DNA of 53,375 nucleotides, taken from positions 1 through 53,375 of the forward strand of contig JAAUUT010000022.1 of assembly GCA_012031035.1 (NCBI GenBank), read 5' to 3'. Positions 1 through 8,511 of this stretch are shown here, one piece after another. Made by a program: the position numbers and the translations under genes. The stretch comes from Candidatus Altimarinota bacterium. GTDB taxonomy: Bacteria > Cyanobacteriota > Cyanobacteriia > Cyanobacteriales > Microcystaceae. Within the stretch, counting starts at the first letter, position 1. Each line of letters starts with the position of its first letter. The notes beneath the pieces were generated by a model. The model made no database searches. It was not told the DNA's origin and was given only the letters and a program-made list of their open reading frames with translations.

Positions 1-131
1 TTTCTTCAGGAACTGGAGATAAAGCCTATTGTCCAGATGTAAGACCAAATGGGAAAGGACGTAAGTCTTCTACTATAAGGCATTCTGTTGGATAGGAAGC
101 TCGCGATAAGAGCGCGGGTAGTTCACATTTG
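1..131 (+). mobile_element. Right end of an IS200/IS605-like element (partial)
   Basis: A short open frame at 3-95 ends in a Gly/Arg/Lys-rich tail (SSGTGDKAYCPDV then RPNGKGRKSS), which resembles the C-terminal tails of transposase-associated proteins in cyanobacterial IS200/IS605 elements. It is followed at 100-118 by a small hairpin (CTCGCG pairing with CGCGGG, 7-nt loop) and then TAGTTCACA. Subterminal hairpins are the recognition structures of this single-strand transposing family. The rest of the element lies outside the window. The family assignment is from memory of similar ends, and the exact cleavage point between about 120 and 137 is unknown. Confidence 0.5.
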
Positions 132-137
132 TAGCCT

Positions 138-1289
138 ATGATTTATTCAAGCGAACTTGCAGCCAATGGGGAAACCCCCGATCGCACCCCAGATAAGCTT
201 TACGAACGTTCTCCCAAACGAGGCAAACACAAGATTTTTATCGGGATGTCTCCAGGCGTGGGAAAGACTTATCGAATGCTTGAAGAAGGCAAAAGCTTGA
301 AAGAGGAAGGGATCGATGTCGTTATCGGATTGTTAGAAACTCACGGACGCGAGGAAACCGCTCAAAAAGCCCAAGGATTAGAAGTTATTCCCCTTAAAAC
401 GATGGTTTTGCACGGGCGATCGCTTCCCGAAATGGATCCCGATGCTATTATCGCCCGACAGCCACAACTGGCGTTAATTGATGAGTTAGCACATACTAAC
501 ATCCCAGGATCGAAGAATGAGAAACGCTATCAAGATGTTGAAGAAATCTTAGCCGCAGGAATTGATGTTTATTCAACGGTTAACATTCAACATTTAGAAA
601 GTCTCAACGATTTAGTCTTCAAGATCTCTGGGGTTATCGTGCGCGAACGAATTCCCGATCGCTTATTTGATGAAGCAGATGAGGTTGTCGTTGTCGATGT
701 AACCCCAGAAACGCTACAAGAACGCTTGAGAGAAGGAAAGATCTATGCACCTGAAAAAATCGATTCTGCTTTACAGAATTTCTTTCAGAAGAAAAATTTA
801 ATCGCCTTGCGGGAACTTGCACTGCGCGAAGTAGCAGACAACGTTGAAGAAGACGGAATGCAAGCTAACCAAAGAGATTATTGCAGTATCTGCGAGCGGG
901 TTTTAGTTTGTATCTCTACCTATCCTAATTCAATTCAATTATTGCGACGCGGGGCACGAATTGCCAATTACATGAACGCTCATCTGTATATATTATTTGT
1001 AGAAAATCCAGAAAAATTTTTAACTAAGGCAGAGAGTTTGCATATCGAAACTTGCACTCGACTTTGCCAAGAATTCGGCGGCGAGTTTCTGCGAGTCAAG
1101 TCGAGCAATGTTTTCGGTACGATTGTAGAAGTGGCAAAAACTCAGCGCATTACTCAAATTGTCATCGGAGAAAGCCATCGTTCTCGTTTGGCCTTATTGT
1201 TTAAGGGAGCGATCGCGCAAAGATTAATGCGATCGCTCCCCGATGTCGATATTCATTTAATTGGGGATCGACAAGTTAACTCAGCTTAG
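138..1289 (+). CDS. kdpD: KdpD N-terminal sensor protein (kinase-less cyanobacterial form)
   Basis: This 383-residue protein has only the cytoplasmic input half of KdpD. Residues ~30-240 are the KdpD domain, with a Walker A-like GMSPGVGKT and a Walker B-like [10 protein letters not shown]. Residues ~250-380 are a universal-stress-protein (Usp) domain. It lacks the four-helix membrane part and the histidine kinase of E. coli KdpD, as is known for cyanobacterial KdpD proteins, which are thought to act with the KdpABC potassium ATPase. No kdpABC gene lies in the window: the sequence just upstream looks like an insertion-sequence end, and no clear ribosome binding site precedes the ATG. The first ~30 residues are variable in the family, so the start is less certain than the rest. 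The gene overlaps aroC tail to tail by 14 bp. Confidence 0.9.
   Translation: MIYSSELAANGETPDRTPDKLYERSPKRGKHKIFIGMSPGVGKTYRMLEEGKSLKEEGIDVVIGLLETHGREETAQKAQGLEVIPLKTMVLHGRSLPEMDPDAIIARQPQLALIDELAHTNIPGSKNEKRYQDVEEILAAGIDVYSTVNIQHLESLNDLVFKISGVIVRERIPDRLFDEADEVVVVDVTPETLQERLREGKIYAPEKIDSALQNFFQKKNLIALRELALREVADNVEEDGMQANQRDYCSICERVLVCISTYPNSIQLLRRGARIANYMNAHLYILFVENPEKFLTKAESLHIETCTRLCQEFGGEFLRVKSSNVFGTIVEVAKTQRITQIVIGESHRSRLALLFKGAIAQRLMRSLPDVDIHLIGDRQVNSA
1205..1240. repeat. Perfect 12-bp HIP1-containing inverted repeat inside kdpD
   Basis: GGGAGCGATCGC at 1205-1216 pairs perfectly with GCGATCGCTCCC at 1229-1240 across a 12-base loop. Each arm contains one HIP1 octamer. It lies in the last codons of kdpD, near the convergent end of aroC, and could act as a transcript barrier for either gene, but no T-run follows. 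Confidence 0.6.
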
Positions 1290-2382
1290 ACTGAAAGGAC
1301 AAACCACACTGTCCGTAATGACACAACAAGCGATCGCATAAAACTAATGCAACCATCGCTTCCACCATCGGGACTGCCCTCGACAAGACGCAGGGATCGT
1401 GTCGTCCTTTGGCAGCAAGCGTCGTTTCTTCGCCAGTATTCGTAACGGTACGCTGTTCCTTACCTATCGTCGCTGTGGGTTTAAAAGCGACTCGAATCGC
1501 GATATTTTCCCCGTTGCTTATCCCCCCTTGTACGCCACCCGAACGGTTCGTCACCGTGCGAATTTCGCCTTCCTCATCGATATAATACTCGTCATTATGT
1601 TCGCTTCCCGTCAGCAAGGTTCCAGCAAATCCCGAACCGATTTCAAATCCTTTGCTGGCGGGCAAAGACATAACTGCTTTTGCCAATTCTGCTTCTAATT
1701 TATCGAAGACGGGATCGCCTAACCCTTTGGGAACCTTACGAGCGACGCATTCGACAACACCGCCTATAGAATCTTTCTCTCGTCGAATTTGGTCGATTAA
1801 ATCGATCATGCGTTCGGCGCATTCTGGGTCGGGACAGCGAACGATATTACTTTCGACTTGTTCTAGGGTAACGGTGTTGGGATCGACGATCGCCTCTAAG
1901 TCTTTAATCCGCTTGACATAACCGACGATCTCGACTCCTGCTGCTGCGTACAGAATTTTTTTGGCGATCGCGCCTGCTGCAACTCGTCCGATGGTTTCCC
2001 GCGCTGAGGAACGTCCGCCGCCTTGCCAGTTACGGATTCCGTATTTGGCATCGTAAGTTGCATCGGCATGAGAAGGACGGTATTTAACCGCCATTTCATC
2101 GTAATCTTGAGAACGGGCATCTTGATTGCGTACTAAAATCGCGATCGGCGTTCCCAGAGTTTTCCCCTCAAATACGCCCGAAAGGATCTCGCAAATATCG
2201 CTTTCGCGACGGGGCGTAACAATTTTACTTTGTCCGGGTCGTCGGCGTTCTAACTCTTTTTGAATCTCTGCTTCAGAAATTTCTAGTTGTGGGGGGCATC
2301 CGTCGATAACAACGCCAATTCCGCCGCCGTGCGATTCTCCAAACGTTGTAACTCGAAATAAATGCCCGAATGTGTTCCCCAT
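1276..2382 (-). CDS. aroC: Chorismate synthase
   Basis: AroC converts 5-enolpyruvylshikimate-3-phosphate to chorismate, the last step of the shikimate pathway, and needs reduced FMN. The 368 residues match the usual family length. Visible signatures are the N-terminal [20 protein letters not shown] around residue 105, the GGRSSARET block and an Arg/Gly-rich [13 protein letters not shown] segment. The ATG at 2382 has a purine-rich GGGGAA just upstream. It lies 68 bp downstream of the ParA-type gene in the same direction, so co-transcription is possible. Its 3' end overlaps kdpD. Confidence 0.96.
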   Translation of the reverse strand: MGNTFGHLFRVTTFGESHGGGIGVVIDGCPPQLEISEAEIQKELERRRPGQSKIVTPRRESDICEILSGVFEGKTLGTPIAILVRNQDARSQDYDEMAVKYRPSHADATYDAKYGIRNWQGGGRSSARETIGRVAAGAIAKKILYAAAGVEIVGYVKRIKDLEAIVDPNTVTLEQVESNIVRCPDPECAERMIDLIDQIRREKDSIGGVVECVARKVPKGLGDPVFDKLEAELAKAVMSLPASKGFEIGSGFAGTLLTGSEHNDEYYIDEEGEIRTVTNRSGGVQGGISNGENIAIRVAFKPTATIGKEQRTVTNTGEETTLAAKGRHDPCVLSRAVPMVEAMVALVLCDRLLCHYGQCGLSFQSKLS

Positions 2383-2450
2383 AAATTCCCCGCGATCGCT
2401 CTACCGACTGTTATTTTAACCTGAGTTCCGACGCTTGAGTTCTGAACTTT

Positions 2451-3335
2451 TTATGGTAATTTAGTTAAAAATTCTTCAGTTAACTTGGCAAAGGCTTTTG
2501 CTCCACTCGAACCTGGCATTCCAATAACAACTGGCATAAACATATCAACGGCTTTTGCTACATTAACATCCATGGGAATCGAATTTTGAAATAAATGATG
2601 GGGTTCAAAATCTTCTCGAACTCGTTTCATAACTTGTTGATAATAGCGACTTAATAAACCTCCCCCCGAAAGAATAAAGACAACTCCTAATAGATGAATA
2701 TTAAGCTCGTCTTCCGCTTGATGGCTTTCTTTTAACTTAGCAATTCGTCTTTCTAATAATTGCATCCCCACAATTGATAAAGGTTCTGGTCTAGCGGGAA
2801 GCAAATAGTAATCGCTAGCAGCAATCCCACTGCGAGTTAATAAGTTATAACCTGGGGCGCAGTCCATAATGATGAAATCATATTCATTTCTCACTGGATC
2901 TAAAATATCTTGGATGAGAATTCTTTCAAAATAATTCCAAATTTTCTCAAAGTCTGTTGCATTTTGTTCTATTGCTTGTTTGTGCAACATTTCTGACACG
3001 AGATATTCGTCATAAAGCTCGATATCTCCTGGCAATAATTCAAGTCCTTCAACATTGCAAATAGAAGGACAAATTAAGTCGTGAATGGTTAACTTATTGT
3101 AAGGATTGGGTTGAATAATCGAATCGAGTAAGTAAGTCAGCGTTTTTCTTTTTTTTCGCGTCTTCGCAAAGTCATGAGGCGACATTAAACTCAAAGTTGC
3201 ACTGATCTGTGCGTCTAAATCGAGGACGAGAACTCGTTTTCCGTGATTTTTAGCGAGACAAGTAGCTAAGTTTACAGTAAGCGTCGTTTTGCCAACGCCG
3301 CCTTTCATATTGACAGTGCTAATGACTATTCCCAT
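2451..3335 (-). CDS. ParA/Soj-type P-loop ATPase (orphan)
   Basis: A 294-residue ParA/MinD superfamily ATPase. It opens with the deviant Walker A motif KGGVGKTT (residues ~11-18), then LVLDLDAQ (Walker A' / switch I) and FIIMDCAPG (Walker B). Such proteins form ATP dimers on DNA or membranes and position plasmids, chromosomes or protein complexes. No parB or centromere-like repeat lies nearby, so it is an orphan and its cargo is unknown. The ATG at 3335 has AGGAA about 8 bases upstream. The leader contains a short inverted repeat (CTTAGC at 3366-3371 with GCTAAG at 3378-3383). Confidence 0.85.
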   Translation of the reverse strand: MGIVISTVNMKGGVGKTTLTVNLATCLAKNHGKRVLVLDLDAQISATLSLMSPHDFAKTRKKRKTLTYLLDSIIQPNPYNKLTIHDLICPSICNVEGLELLPGDIELYDEYLVSEMLHKQAIEQNATDFEKIWNYFERILIQDILDPVRNEYDFIIMDCAPGYNLLTRSGIAASDYYLLPARPEPLSIVGMQLLERRIAKLKESHQAEDELNIHLLGVVFILSGGGLLSRYYQQVMKRVREDFEPHHLFQNSIPMDVNVAKAVDMFMPVVIGMPGSSGAKAFAKLTEEFLTKLP

Positions 3336-3495
3336 CGATAAAATTCCTGTATTTTCGATAAAGCGCTTAGCTTTGGCGCTAAGTTAGTTTATCAGAATCG
3401 TTCTTCCTAAATCTGTTCCAGATATTCAGGAGGGACGGGAATAAAAATTGTAGGTTAAGTTAAACCAATCGATCCCCACGATCTTATATTTAAAT

Positions 3496-5052
3496 TTAAA
3501 TCTCCGTAATAGGTTTAGCTGGGGCGGTTGTGACGGGATCGATTCCATCATGACCCACGACGAATTGACTCATCATGCCATTATCCTCATGTTGTAGGTG
3601 ATGGCAGTGCATCATATATTTCCCCTCTAGTTTTCTTCCGTCTCGCGTCGCAAACTTAAGGACAACTCGTAATGTTTCTTGGGAACCAAGATGAAAAACA
3701 TCTTTCCATCCTCTTTCGTAGGGAAAAGGTGGTTTGCCATTACGGTCTAAGATTTGTCCCTCCACAATATGAAGATGCACGGGATGCAGTTTTCCTTCTT
3801 GCGGGTTAACGAAAGTCCAGATTTCAATATCGCCTGGATTGACTTGCGCGTCGATTCGGTTGACATCCCAGACTTTATGGTTAATCGCCCACTTACCCTT
3901 TTCCCGTTCGTAGGTGAAAGTTCGTTCTCTTACCACAGCAGAGATGGGAATGGTTTCAAAAGGACGAAGTTGACTGGGAACCTCGCTATCGTCTGGTTCT
4001 TGGCGTACTACATCAAAACACATCAAAGGTTTGACTGGCGTACTAAAGTCCACCGTTTCTTCCAGTCCTGTATTTTGTAGATACAATCGAGTTCCTATAG
4101 GATATTTAGAGAAATCGATAACCACCTCATAGCGTTCTGCCATTGACATTCGCAGAGTTTCGGGAGCATTTACAATAACTGGTTTATCGATGAGTCCGCC
4201 ATCGTTGCCAATGACGATTAACTGTTCGCCTTCGCTTAGAGATGATTGGTTGCGACTGAGGGCAAGTTGATAGAAGGTTTTGGCAGTCCCATTGAGGATA
4301 CGAAAGCGATATTTTCGGTTGGCAACTTCCATTCGCGCCCAAGGAACGCCGTTAATCAGCGTGACATTGCTCTCAAATAAACTTTCTTTATCGTCGTCAT
4401 TAAAAATTAACGAACCATCAGTGGCAAATTCTTTGCTTTCGATAACCAATGGCACATCGTAGTCTCCTTTGGGTAAAGGCAAGTTGCGTTCGTATTCGTC
4501 TTCAACGATATACATTCCTAGCAATCCCATATAGACGTTGCGCCAGGTTAAATCCATTACGTGGTCGTGATACCAAAGAGTAGCAACGCGATCGTTGGGA
4601 TACTCGTAATCTTTGTAATAATTAGGTGGTACAAAGTCCATCCCGTAACCGTCGTATTGCGGTTGAGATGGCATTCCGTGCAGGTGGATGACGGTATCGA
4701 TGTTTTGCTTTTGGGAATCTTTACCTAGTTTATTAATAAAGCGAACCTGCGATCGCCGTCCTTGTTGTTGCCGAATTAAAGGGCCCGGAGCAATCCCATT
4801 GTAGCCCCAGATTTCCGTCTGAAAACCTGGAATAATTTCCGCTTGCGATTTTTCTATAACAATCTCGTAGTAATCCGTAGATTCATCGCTGCGGACGGGG
4901 TTGAGAAGGGGTAGCGTGCGAAAAGGTAGATCGAATCGTCCGATGAGTCGTTTAGACGATTGAGAAACTAGCTTCTGTATGGCGATGGGTAATAAGAGAC
5001 ATCCACCGCCGAGTAATGCAAGTTGGATTGCTTTTCTTCTATTAATTTTCAT
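3496..5052 (-). CDS. Multicopper oxidase (CotA/bilirubin-oxidase type), exported
   Basis: A 518-residue three-cupredoxin-domain oxidase that would couple one-electron oxidation of a substrate to reduction of O2 to water. All copper-binding motifs are present: HLHG near residue 123, WYHDH near 160, HPVHLH near 423, and HCHHLQHEDNGM near 482, whose Cys is the type 1 ligand and whose Met is the axial ligand. The N-terminus has a twin-arginine-like NRRKAIQ followed by a hydrophobic stretch, so it is probably Tat-exported already folded with copper. It follows a three-gene membrane operon, but a terminator at 5112-5138 lies between them, so it may have its own promoter. The substrate (Cu+, Mn2+, Fe2+, phenols or bilirubin) cannot be told from sequence. 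Confidence 0.9.
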   Translation of the reverse strand: MKINRRKAIQLALLGGGCLLLPIAIQKLVSQSSKRLIGRFDLPFRTLPLLNPVRSDESTDYYEIVIEKSQAEIIPGFQTEIWGYNGIAPGPLIRQQQGRRSQVRFINKLGKDSQKQNIDTVIHLHGMPSQPQYDGYGMDFVPPNYYKDYEYPNDRVATLWYHDHVMDLTWRNVYMGLLGMYIVEDEYERNLPLPKGDYDVPLVIESKEFATDGSLIFNDDDKESLFESNVTLINGVPWARMEVANRKYRFRILNGTAKTFYQLALSRNQSSLSEGEQLIVIGNDGGLIDKPVIVNAPETLRMSMAERYEVVIDFSKYPIGTRLYLQNTGLEETVDFSTPVKPLMCFDVVRQEPDDSEVPSQLRPFETIPISAVVRERTFTYEREKGKWAINHKVWDVNRIDAQVNPGDIEIWTFVNPQEGKLHPVHLHIVEGQILDRNGKPPFPYERGWKDVFHLGSQETLRVVLKFATRDGRKLEGKYMMHCHHLQHEDNGMMSQFVVGHDGIDPVTTAPAKPITEI

Positions 5053-5111
5053 GTTTCTACAAGATTATTGCGATCGCATCTAGTTCCAAAACTAGACAAA
5101 CGCGATCGCTA

Positions 5112-5138
5112 TAATAAAAAAGACCCTATTCTAGGTCT
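5112..5138 (-). terminator. Rho-independent terminator after the membrane-protein operon
   Basis: Read on the minus strand, AGACC pairs with GGTCT (5121-5138 in the window) and is followed at once by a run of six T residues, the classic intrinsic terminator layout. It lies between the last membrane gene and the multicopper oxidase. Confidence 0.65.
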
Positions 5139-5139
5139 G

Positions 5140-5175
5140 GCGAGACGCTTGTACTGCCAAGTGAGAGCGTCTCGC
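5140..5175. repeat. Perfect 10-bp inverted repeat at the stop codon
   Basis: GCGAGACGCT at 5140-5149 pairs with AGCGTCTCGC at 5166-5175 across a 16-base loop. It begins at the stop codon of the 71-residue membrane protein. Together with the adjacent terminator it makes a double stem-loop that could protect the upstream mRNA from 3' decay. Confidence 0.6.
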
Positions 5176-5390
5176 TATTTTTGTGGGGTCTTAGGTTCGG
5201 CGATCCCAGCATGGTAATCTAATGTCAGCGATTTGACGTGATAACCTTGAAATTTTTCCATATTGCTGACTCGAAACATAGCAATGGGATAGGTGAGTGC
5301 CATCAAACCAAATACCCCCATCAAAGCAAACACAATTGAGTGCATTTTTTGGGCAGGTATGGGTTTAGATTGAATTTGTTCGGTTGACAT
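5175..5390 (-). CDS. Small single-span membrane protein, unknown function
   Basis: This protein of about 71 residues has one clear membrane helix (VFALMGVFGLMALTYPIAMF) after a short polar N-terminus, and a polar C-terminal tail. I chose the ATG at 5390 because GGAGGACTT sits directly upstream. A longer frame starting at 5444 would overlap the preceding gene and lacks such a site. It is the third gene of a minus-strand operon with the 156- and 213-residue membrane proteins (14-bp gaps), upstream of a multicopper oxidase. I do not recognise the family. Confidence 0.7.
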   Translation of the reverse strand: MSTEQIQSKPIPAQKMHSIVFALMGVFGLMALTYPIAMFRVSNMEKFQGYHVKSLTLDYHAGIAEPKTPQK

Positions 5391-5404
5391 AAGTCCTCCA
5401 TCGA

Positions 5405-5875
5405 TTAAATTAACGGTAGATAAGGGAATAAAGGATGCCAGCACATTGCCGTAGCAAGTGTCATTAAACTAATGACCCAGAAGAAAATCGTTTTTGCTTT
5501 CACCTGTTTGTGCTTTAACAACTGATGCAAGATAATCCAACTCACTATCCAACCAATCAGTAGCATGGTTTCTTTTCCCGTGTAGCTGCCAATGTTGCCC
5601 CACATTGGGTCTGGATTATTAGCCCCTGGGATCCAGTTTCCTAACGCTAGTAGCTTCTGTTCGATGGTTTTGGTTTTATCCCCATCCGATAAGTGGTGAG
5701 ATACCATCATCGTTATGCCACCGATAGCTGCACTGATGAATGCTGCTGCGGCTTCTCCCGATACTTGCGGTGGATTAGAATTTCCCTCGGCTAAAAATTT
5801 GGGAAAGCGTTTTAAATTATCCCAAACTCGACCATACCAAGGGGCTTTATTGGAACGAGATAAATCTGTAGTCAT
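5405..5875 (-). CDS. Membrane protein, unknown function (operon with multicopper oxidase neighbour)
   Basis: 156 residues. A polar ~40-residue N-terminus is followed by a hydrophobic helix near residues 45-62 ending in a His pair (MMVSHHLSD), a soluble Pro/Asn/Gly-rich loop, and two C-terminal helices (LLIGWIVSWIILHQLL and FFWVISLMTLATAMCWHPLF). Histidines at helix ends and a Cys-Trp-His near the end suggest possible metal or haem binding, but that is inference. The ATG has AAGGAG eight bases upstream. The gene is the middle one of a tightly spaced three-gene operon. I cannot name a family. Confidence 0.75.
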   Translation of the reverse strand: MTTDLSRSNKAPWYGRVWDNLKRFPKFLAEGNSNPPQVSGEAAAAFISAAIGGITMMVSHHLSDGDKTKTIEQKLLALGNWIPGANNPDPMWGNIGSYTGKETMLLIGWIVSWIILHQLLKHKQVKAKTIFFWVISLMTLATAMCWHPLFPYLPLI

Positions 5876-5889
5876 TATCTACTCCTTAT

Positions 5890-6531
5890 TTAGAGAGCGT
5901 GTATTTTAGCAACCCCTAATCCACTGACCATCCCGCCAATGGAAAAAAACATCAGTGCCATCAACACTAGACAGGTAGCAGTGAGGACGGGACGGTTTCG
6001 TTTTTCTAAAATGGAGTCTCCATATCGCCATAAAATCCAAGTACAGGTAATTGCTAGCGGTAAGGTAAAGAGGACGCTAAATTCGTGATATTCCATCAAG
6101 ATGTATTGTGCTAGCGGGGAATTTTCTTTTAACCACGCCCTAGCACCGCCGTAGTTGATATCTGCACGATACCGCATATAAGCAAGGTTGCCAGATGCGA
6201 TCGCCAAAAATGACAAAATCGCCGACCAAAACGCCAAAGTTCGCATTTGTGGCAAGATTTTTGCTGCACCCCTAAGTAACGGGAAAGCAAGATGTCCGGC
6301 ATAAGCCATCACTACCATTGCCAACAGCGAAGCCAAGCCGTGAATCGTACCTATCCAACGCTGCCAAGGACTAGGGTGCAACAGATTCACAAAAGGCAAG
6401 AACAAGAATAAACCAGCCGATAAGATACTCAGTCCGTAAATTGACACCTGAGCAATATCTAGTTGTTTGGGAAATTCGGGTGACAGGGTATTGGGAGCTA
6501 GCTGTCCCTCTGCGTCCATTTTTTGAACCAT
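5890..6531 (-). CDS. Five-helix membrane protein with conserved-looking histidines, unknown function
   Basis: 213 residues with about five membrane helices (roughly 29-47, 63-85, 95-115, 145-165, 180-200). Helix 2 carries two histidines sixteen residues apart (IHG ... AGH), a spacing seen in b-type haem membrane proteins, and helix 4 starts with EYHEF. This recalls small cytochrome-b-like or DUF2231-like proteins, but the match is not strong enough to name it. The ATG at 6531 is preceded by AAGGA. It is the first gene of the operon, reading away from a 569-bp regulatory gap shared with the divergent RTX genes. With the downstream copper oxidase, a redox or metal role is plausible but unproven. 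Confidence 0.75.
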   Translation of the reverse strand: MVQKMDAEGQLAPNTLSPEFPKQLDIAQVSIYGLSILSAGLFLFLPFVNLLHPSPWQRWIGTIHGLASLLAMVVMAYAGHLAFPLLRGAAKILPQMRTLAFWSAILSFLAIASGNLAYMRYRADINYGGARAWLKENSPLAQYILMEYHEFSVLFTLPLAITCTWILWRYGDSILEKRNRPVLTATCLVLMALMFFSIGGMVSGLGVAKIHAL

Positions 6532-7100
6532 AGATTTTCCTTAAATAGGCAGTCGAACCACTTAGTCGCAATAACTATATCAATCATTTTGCAACTAAAT
6601 CTCAACTTTCTTGGAAACGATCGTTTAAATTTAATTAAGTTAGTCGAGCGTAATTGAGGAAAACTTGTTAGGAATTTAATTCACATAGTTTAAAATAACT
6701 AAAATTCTTAAATTGTTAGATTTTTGTCATTTTAAAACAGAATATTTAACTTTATTTTAGATTTAAAGATCGTTTAAATCTAAAACTAAGGCCGACTAAA
6801 TTTATAAATGAATGCTATAAACTTAGTAATTCTTAATAAAAATCATAGTCATTTTGTTTTTTGCTGTTGAAAGATATGATAGGTTACTATTAAAAGTCTT
6901 TCTCAATAAATTGCTTTGAAGCAATTCTGAAAAGCTCTTCTAGCAACTCAATCAGTTTTTCTATTTGAGGAACATCGCTTAACTTATTGTCTGACTAAGC
7001 AAGCGAGGATCTTTTCCATGTCTTGAAAAGAAATTGACATATTTTTTCGCCACTCGTTTCCTAATTCTTCATTTACAAATTTACAAAAAGTACGCACATT
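6532..7100. other. Long AT-rich divergent intergenic region
   Basis: These 569 bp separate the minus-strand membrane operon from the plus-strand RTX genes and hold no credible gene. They contain a perfect 12-bp palindrome AAACGATCGTTT at 6615-6626 and a 23-bp inverted repeat at 6759-6781, both including GATCGTTTAAAT. A TTGACA at 7034-7039 could be a -35 element for the gene at 7101, but no good -10 box follows at normal spacing. Confidence 0.6.
6759..6781. promoter_or_regulatory. Candidate operator: 23-bp inverted repeat
   Basis: AGATTTAAA at 6759-6767 and TTTAAATCT at 6773-6781 are perfect inverted arms around GATCG. The core GATCGTTTAAAT recurs at about 6619-6630. Paired dyads in a divergent promoter region are typical of a dimeric regulator, but no regulator gene is adjacent and the binding protein is unknown. 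Confidence 0.35.
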
Positions 7101-8405
7101 ATGACATTCAACGAAGCACTATACAAAGCAGCCTACGCAGCGATCGATAACCTGATTGCTAACGGACTCCCCGCACCCGATGGAGTAGTTTATACCAGCG
7201 CTTTAAACTACTACAATGGCTACGGTAAAAATCAATCAGGACAAGAAGGCTTTTTTACGGGTTCGAGTAGTAACAACACAATTAGCGGTTCTGGAACTGA
7301 GGTCAACGGTAACGGCGGTATAGATGTCGATCTCTACGGTATTGGCTATACCATTACGAACGTCACTGCTACCAGTTTCAAGATAACTCCCACCAGTATT
7401 GGGATTGGCGAAATCGATACTCTTGTTGGTCGTACCGATCCCAACGTAGAAGATGGATTTTTTCTTAGTGCTTTAAATGGGACTTTTACCGATCGCAGTA
7501 ACCTTAATAATCCTGTAAGTGGAGGCAGTCAAGCGCTTTACGTCGGAAAAGGCAATAGGGACTACGGTTTCATTCAAAATTTCACTAGCAACAAAGACTA
7601 TGTTTCCCTCTCTGGGCCAGTTAACAGCTACAACTATCTCTACGATAGCGATGGTAACTTCAAAATTTATAAGAAAACGGGAACGGGGAAAGGGGATTTA
7701 GTTGGTATTGTTGAGGTTACAGACCAGCCATTCGACTTACAAGCGCGACGTTTTCTTAACGATGGTACGTTTCGTTTGAGTGCGCGCGTTCTCAGGCGGG
7801 GATTTAATGAAGAACTTTATCTTAAACTCAATGGTTTAGAAGGAGAAATCGAACCATCCAATGCTCTTGCAGATTACGTCAGCGATGGACAGTTTGACGG
7901 ATTAAAAGGAATTTTTACAGGAGCAGAAAAAGGTTCGCCTACCTCCGCTAGTAGCAGCACTGCTGATGGCAACGATACCGTATTTTCTTATGGTGCTAAC
8001 AATAACAAAACGATTCTTTCTGGTGTGGGTTTAGCACTAGATACCGAGAAGAATCTTGTCGTTGAATCGGGGGCTGGTGCAAATCAGGTTGATATTTTAA
8101 TCGGTGCATTCAATACCAAAGATGAGTTTTGGTTAGGTGTTGGCGATGACTTATTAAATAGTTCCCAATCATTCTATGTCGGTGGCGGTAGTGCCGACTA
8201 TGCCACGATTCAGAACTATCAAGAAAAAGACCGCGTAATCTTAGCTGGGGATATTCTTGACTATAGTTTTACTCAGATGGGCAGTAGCATTCAGATTAGT
8301 ACCGTTATGGGTGGCGATCTCATTGGCATTGTCGAAGGAGTAAACGGCATACTCTCAATGAACGCTCTTGCTAACGATACTTTTACCGTAAAATTCGACG
8401 TTTAA
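7101..8405 (+). CDS. Modular RTX-like calcium-binding-type protein, two modules
   Basis: 434 residues made of two copies of a ~200-residue module. Each begins with a helical piece (FNE.LY....., then ALxxY....GQ) known from cyanobacterial and other secreted repeat proteins. It continues with a FTGSS.NNTI-like segment, a G.GEIDTLVG turn, a FYVGGG.xDYA.IQNF strand pair, and ends with L.G....Y......GDLxGIVE. The Gly/Asp-rich turns suggest calcium binding and export, probably by type I secretion, as there is no N-terminal signal peptide. The ATG at 7101 starts directly at the first helical piece. The next gene carries four more copies, so the two are paralogues in one cluster. Function is unknown; surface or matrix protein is the likely class. 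Confidence 0.75.
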   Translation: MTFNEALYKAAYAAIDNLIANGLPAPDGVVYTSALNYYNGYGKNQSGQEGFFTGSSSNNTISGSGTEVNGNGGIDVDLYGIGYTITNVTATSFKITPTSIGIGEIDTLVGRTDPNVEDGFFLSALNGTFTDRSNLNNPVSGGSQALYVGKGNRDYGFIQNFTSNKDYVSLSGPVNSYNYLYDSDGNFKIYKKTGTGKGDLVGIVEVTDQPFDLQARRFLNDGTFRLSARVLRRGFNEELYLKLNGLEGEIEPSNALADYVSDGQFDGLKGIFTGAEKGSPTSASSSTADGNDTVFSYGANNNKTILSGVGLALDTEKNLVVESGAGANQVDILIGAFNTKDEFWLGVGDDLLNSSQSFYVGGGSADYATIQNYQEKDRVILAGDILDYSFTQMGSSIQISTVMGGDLIGIVEGVNGILSMNALANDTFTVKFDV

Positions 8406-8511
8406 GCAAAATTGGTGGGAGGTCGATTGTACCTTATCTCTACCAACATTCACATCAGGTGCGATCGCCCTCCTTCAAACTTGACAATCAAAATTAACTC
8501 AAACGGAAATT

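Noticed and set aside
1399-1921. Two plus-strand frames opposite aroC
   Set aside because: They are antisense to a full-length, well-conserved gene and show no family features.
7034-7062. Sigma70-type promoter for the RTX gene
   Set aside because: TTGACA is present, but no acceptable -10 hexamer is at 16-18 bases, so I do not call it as a feature.
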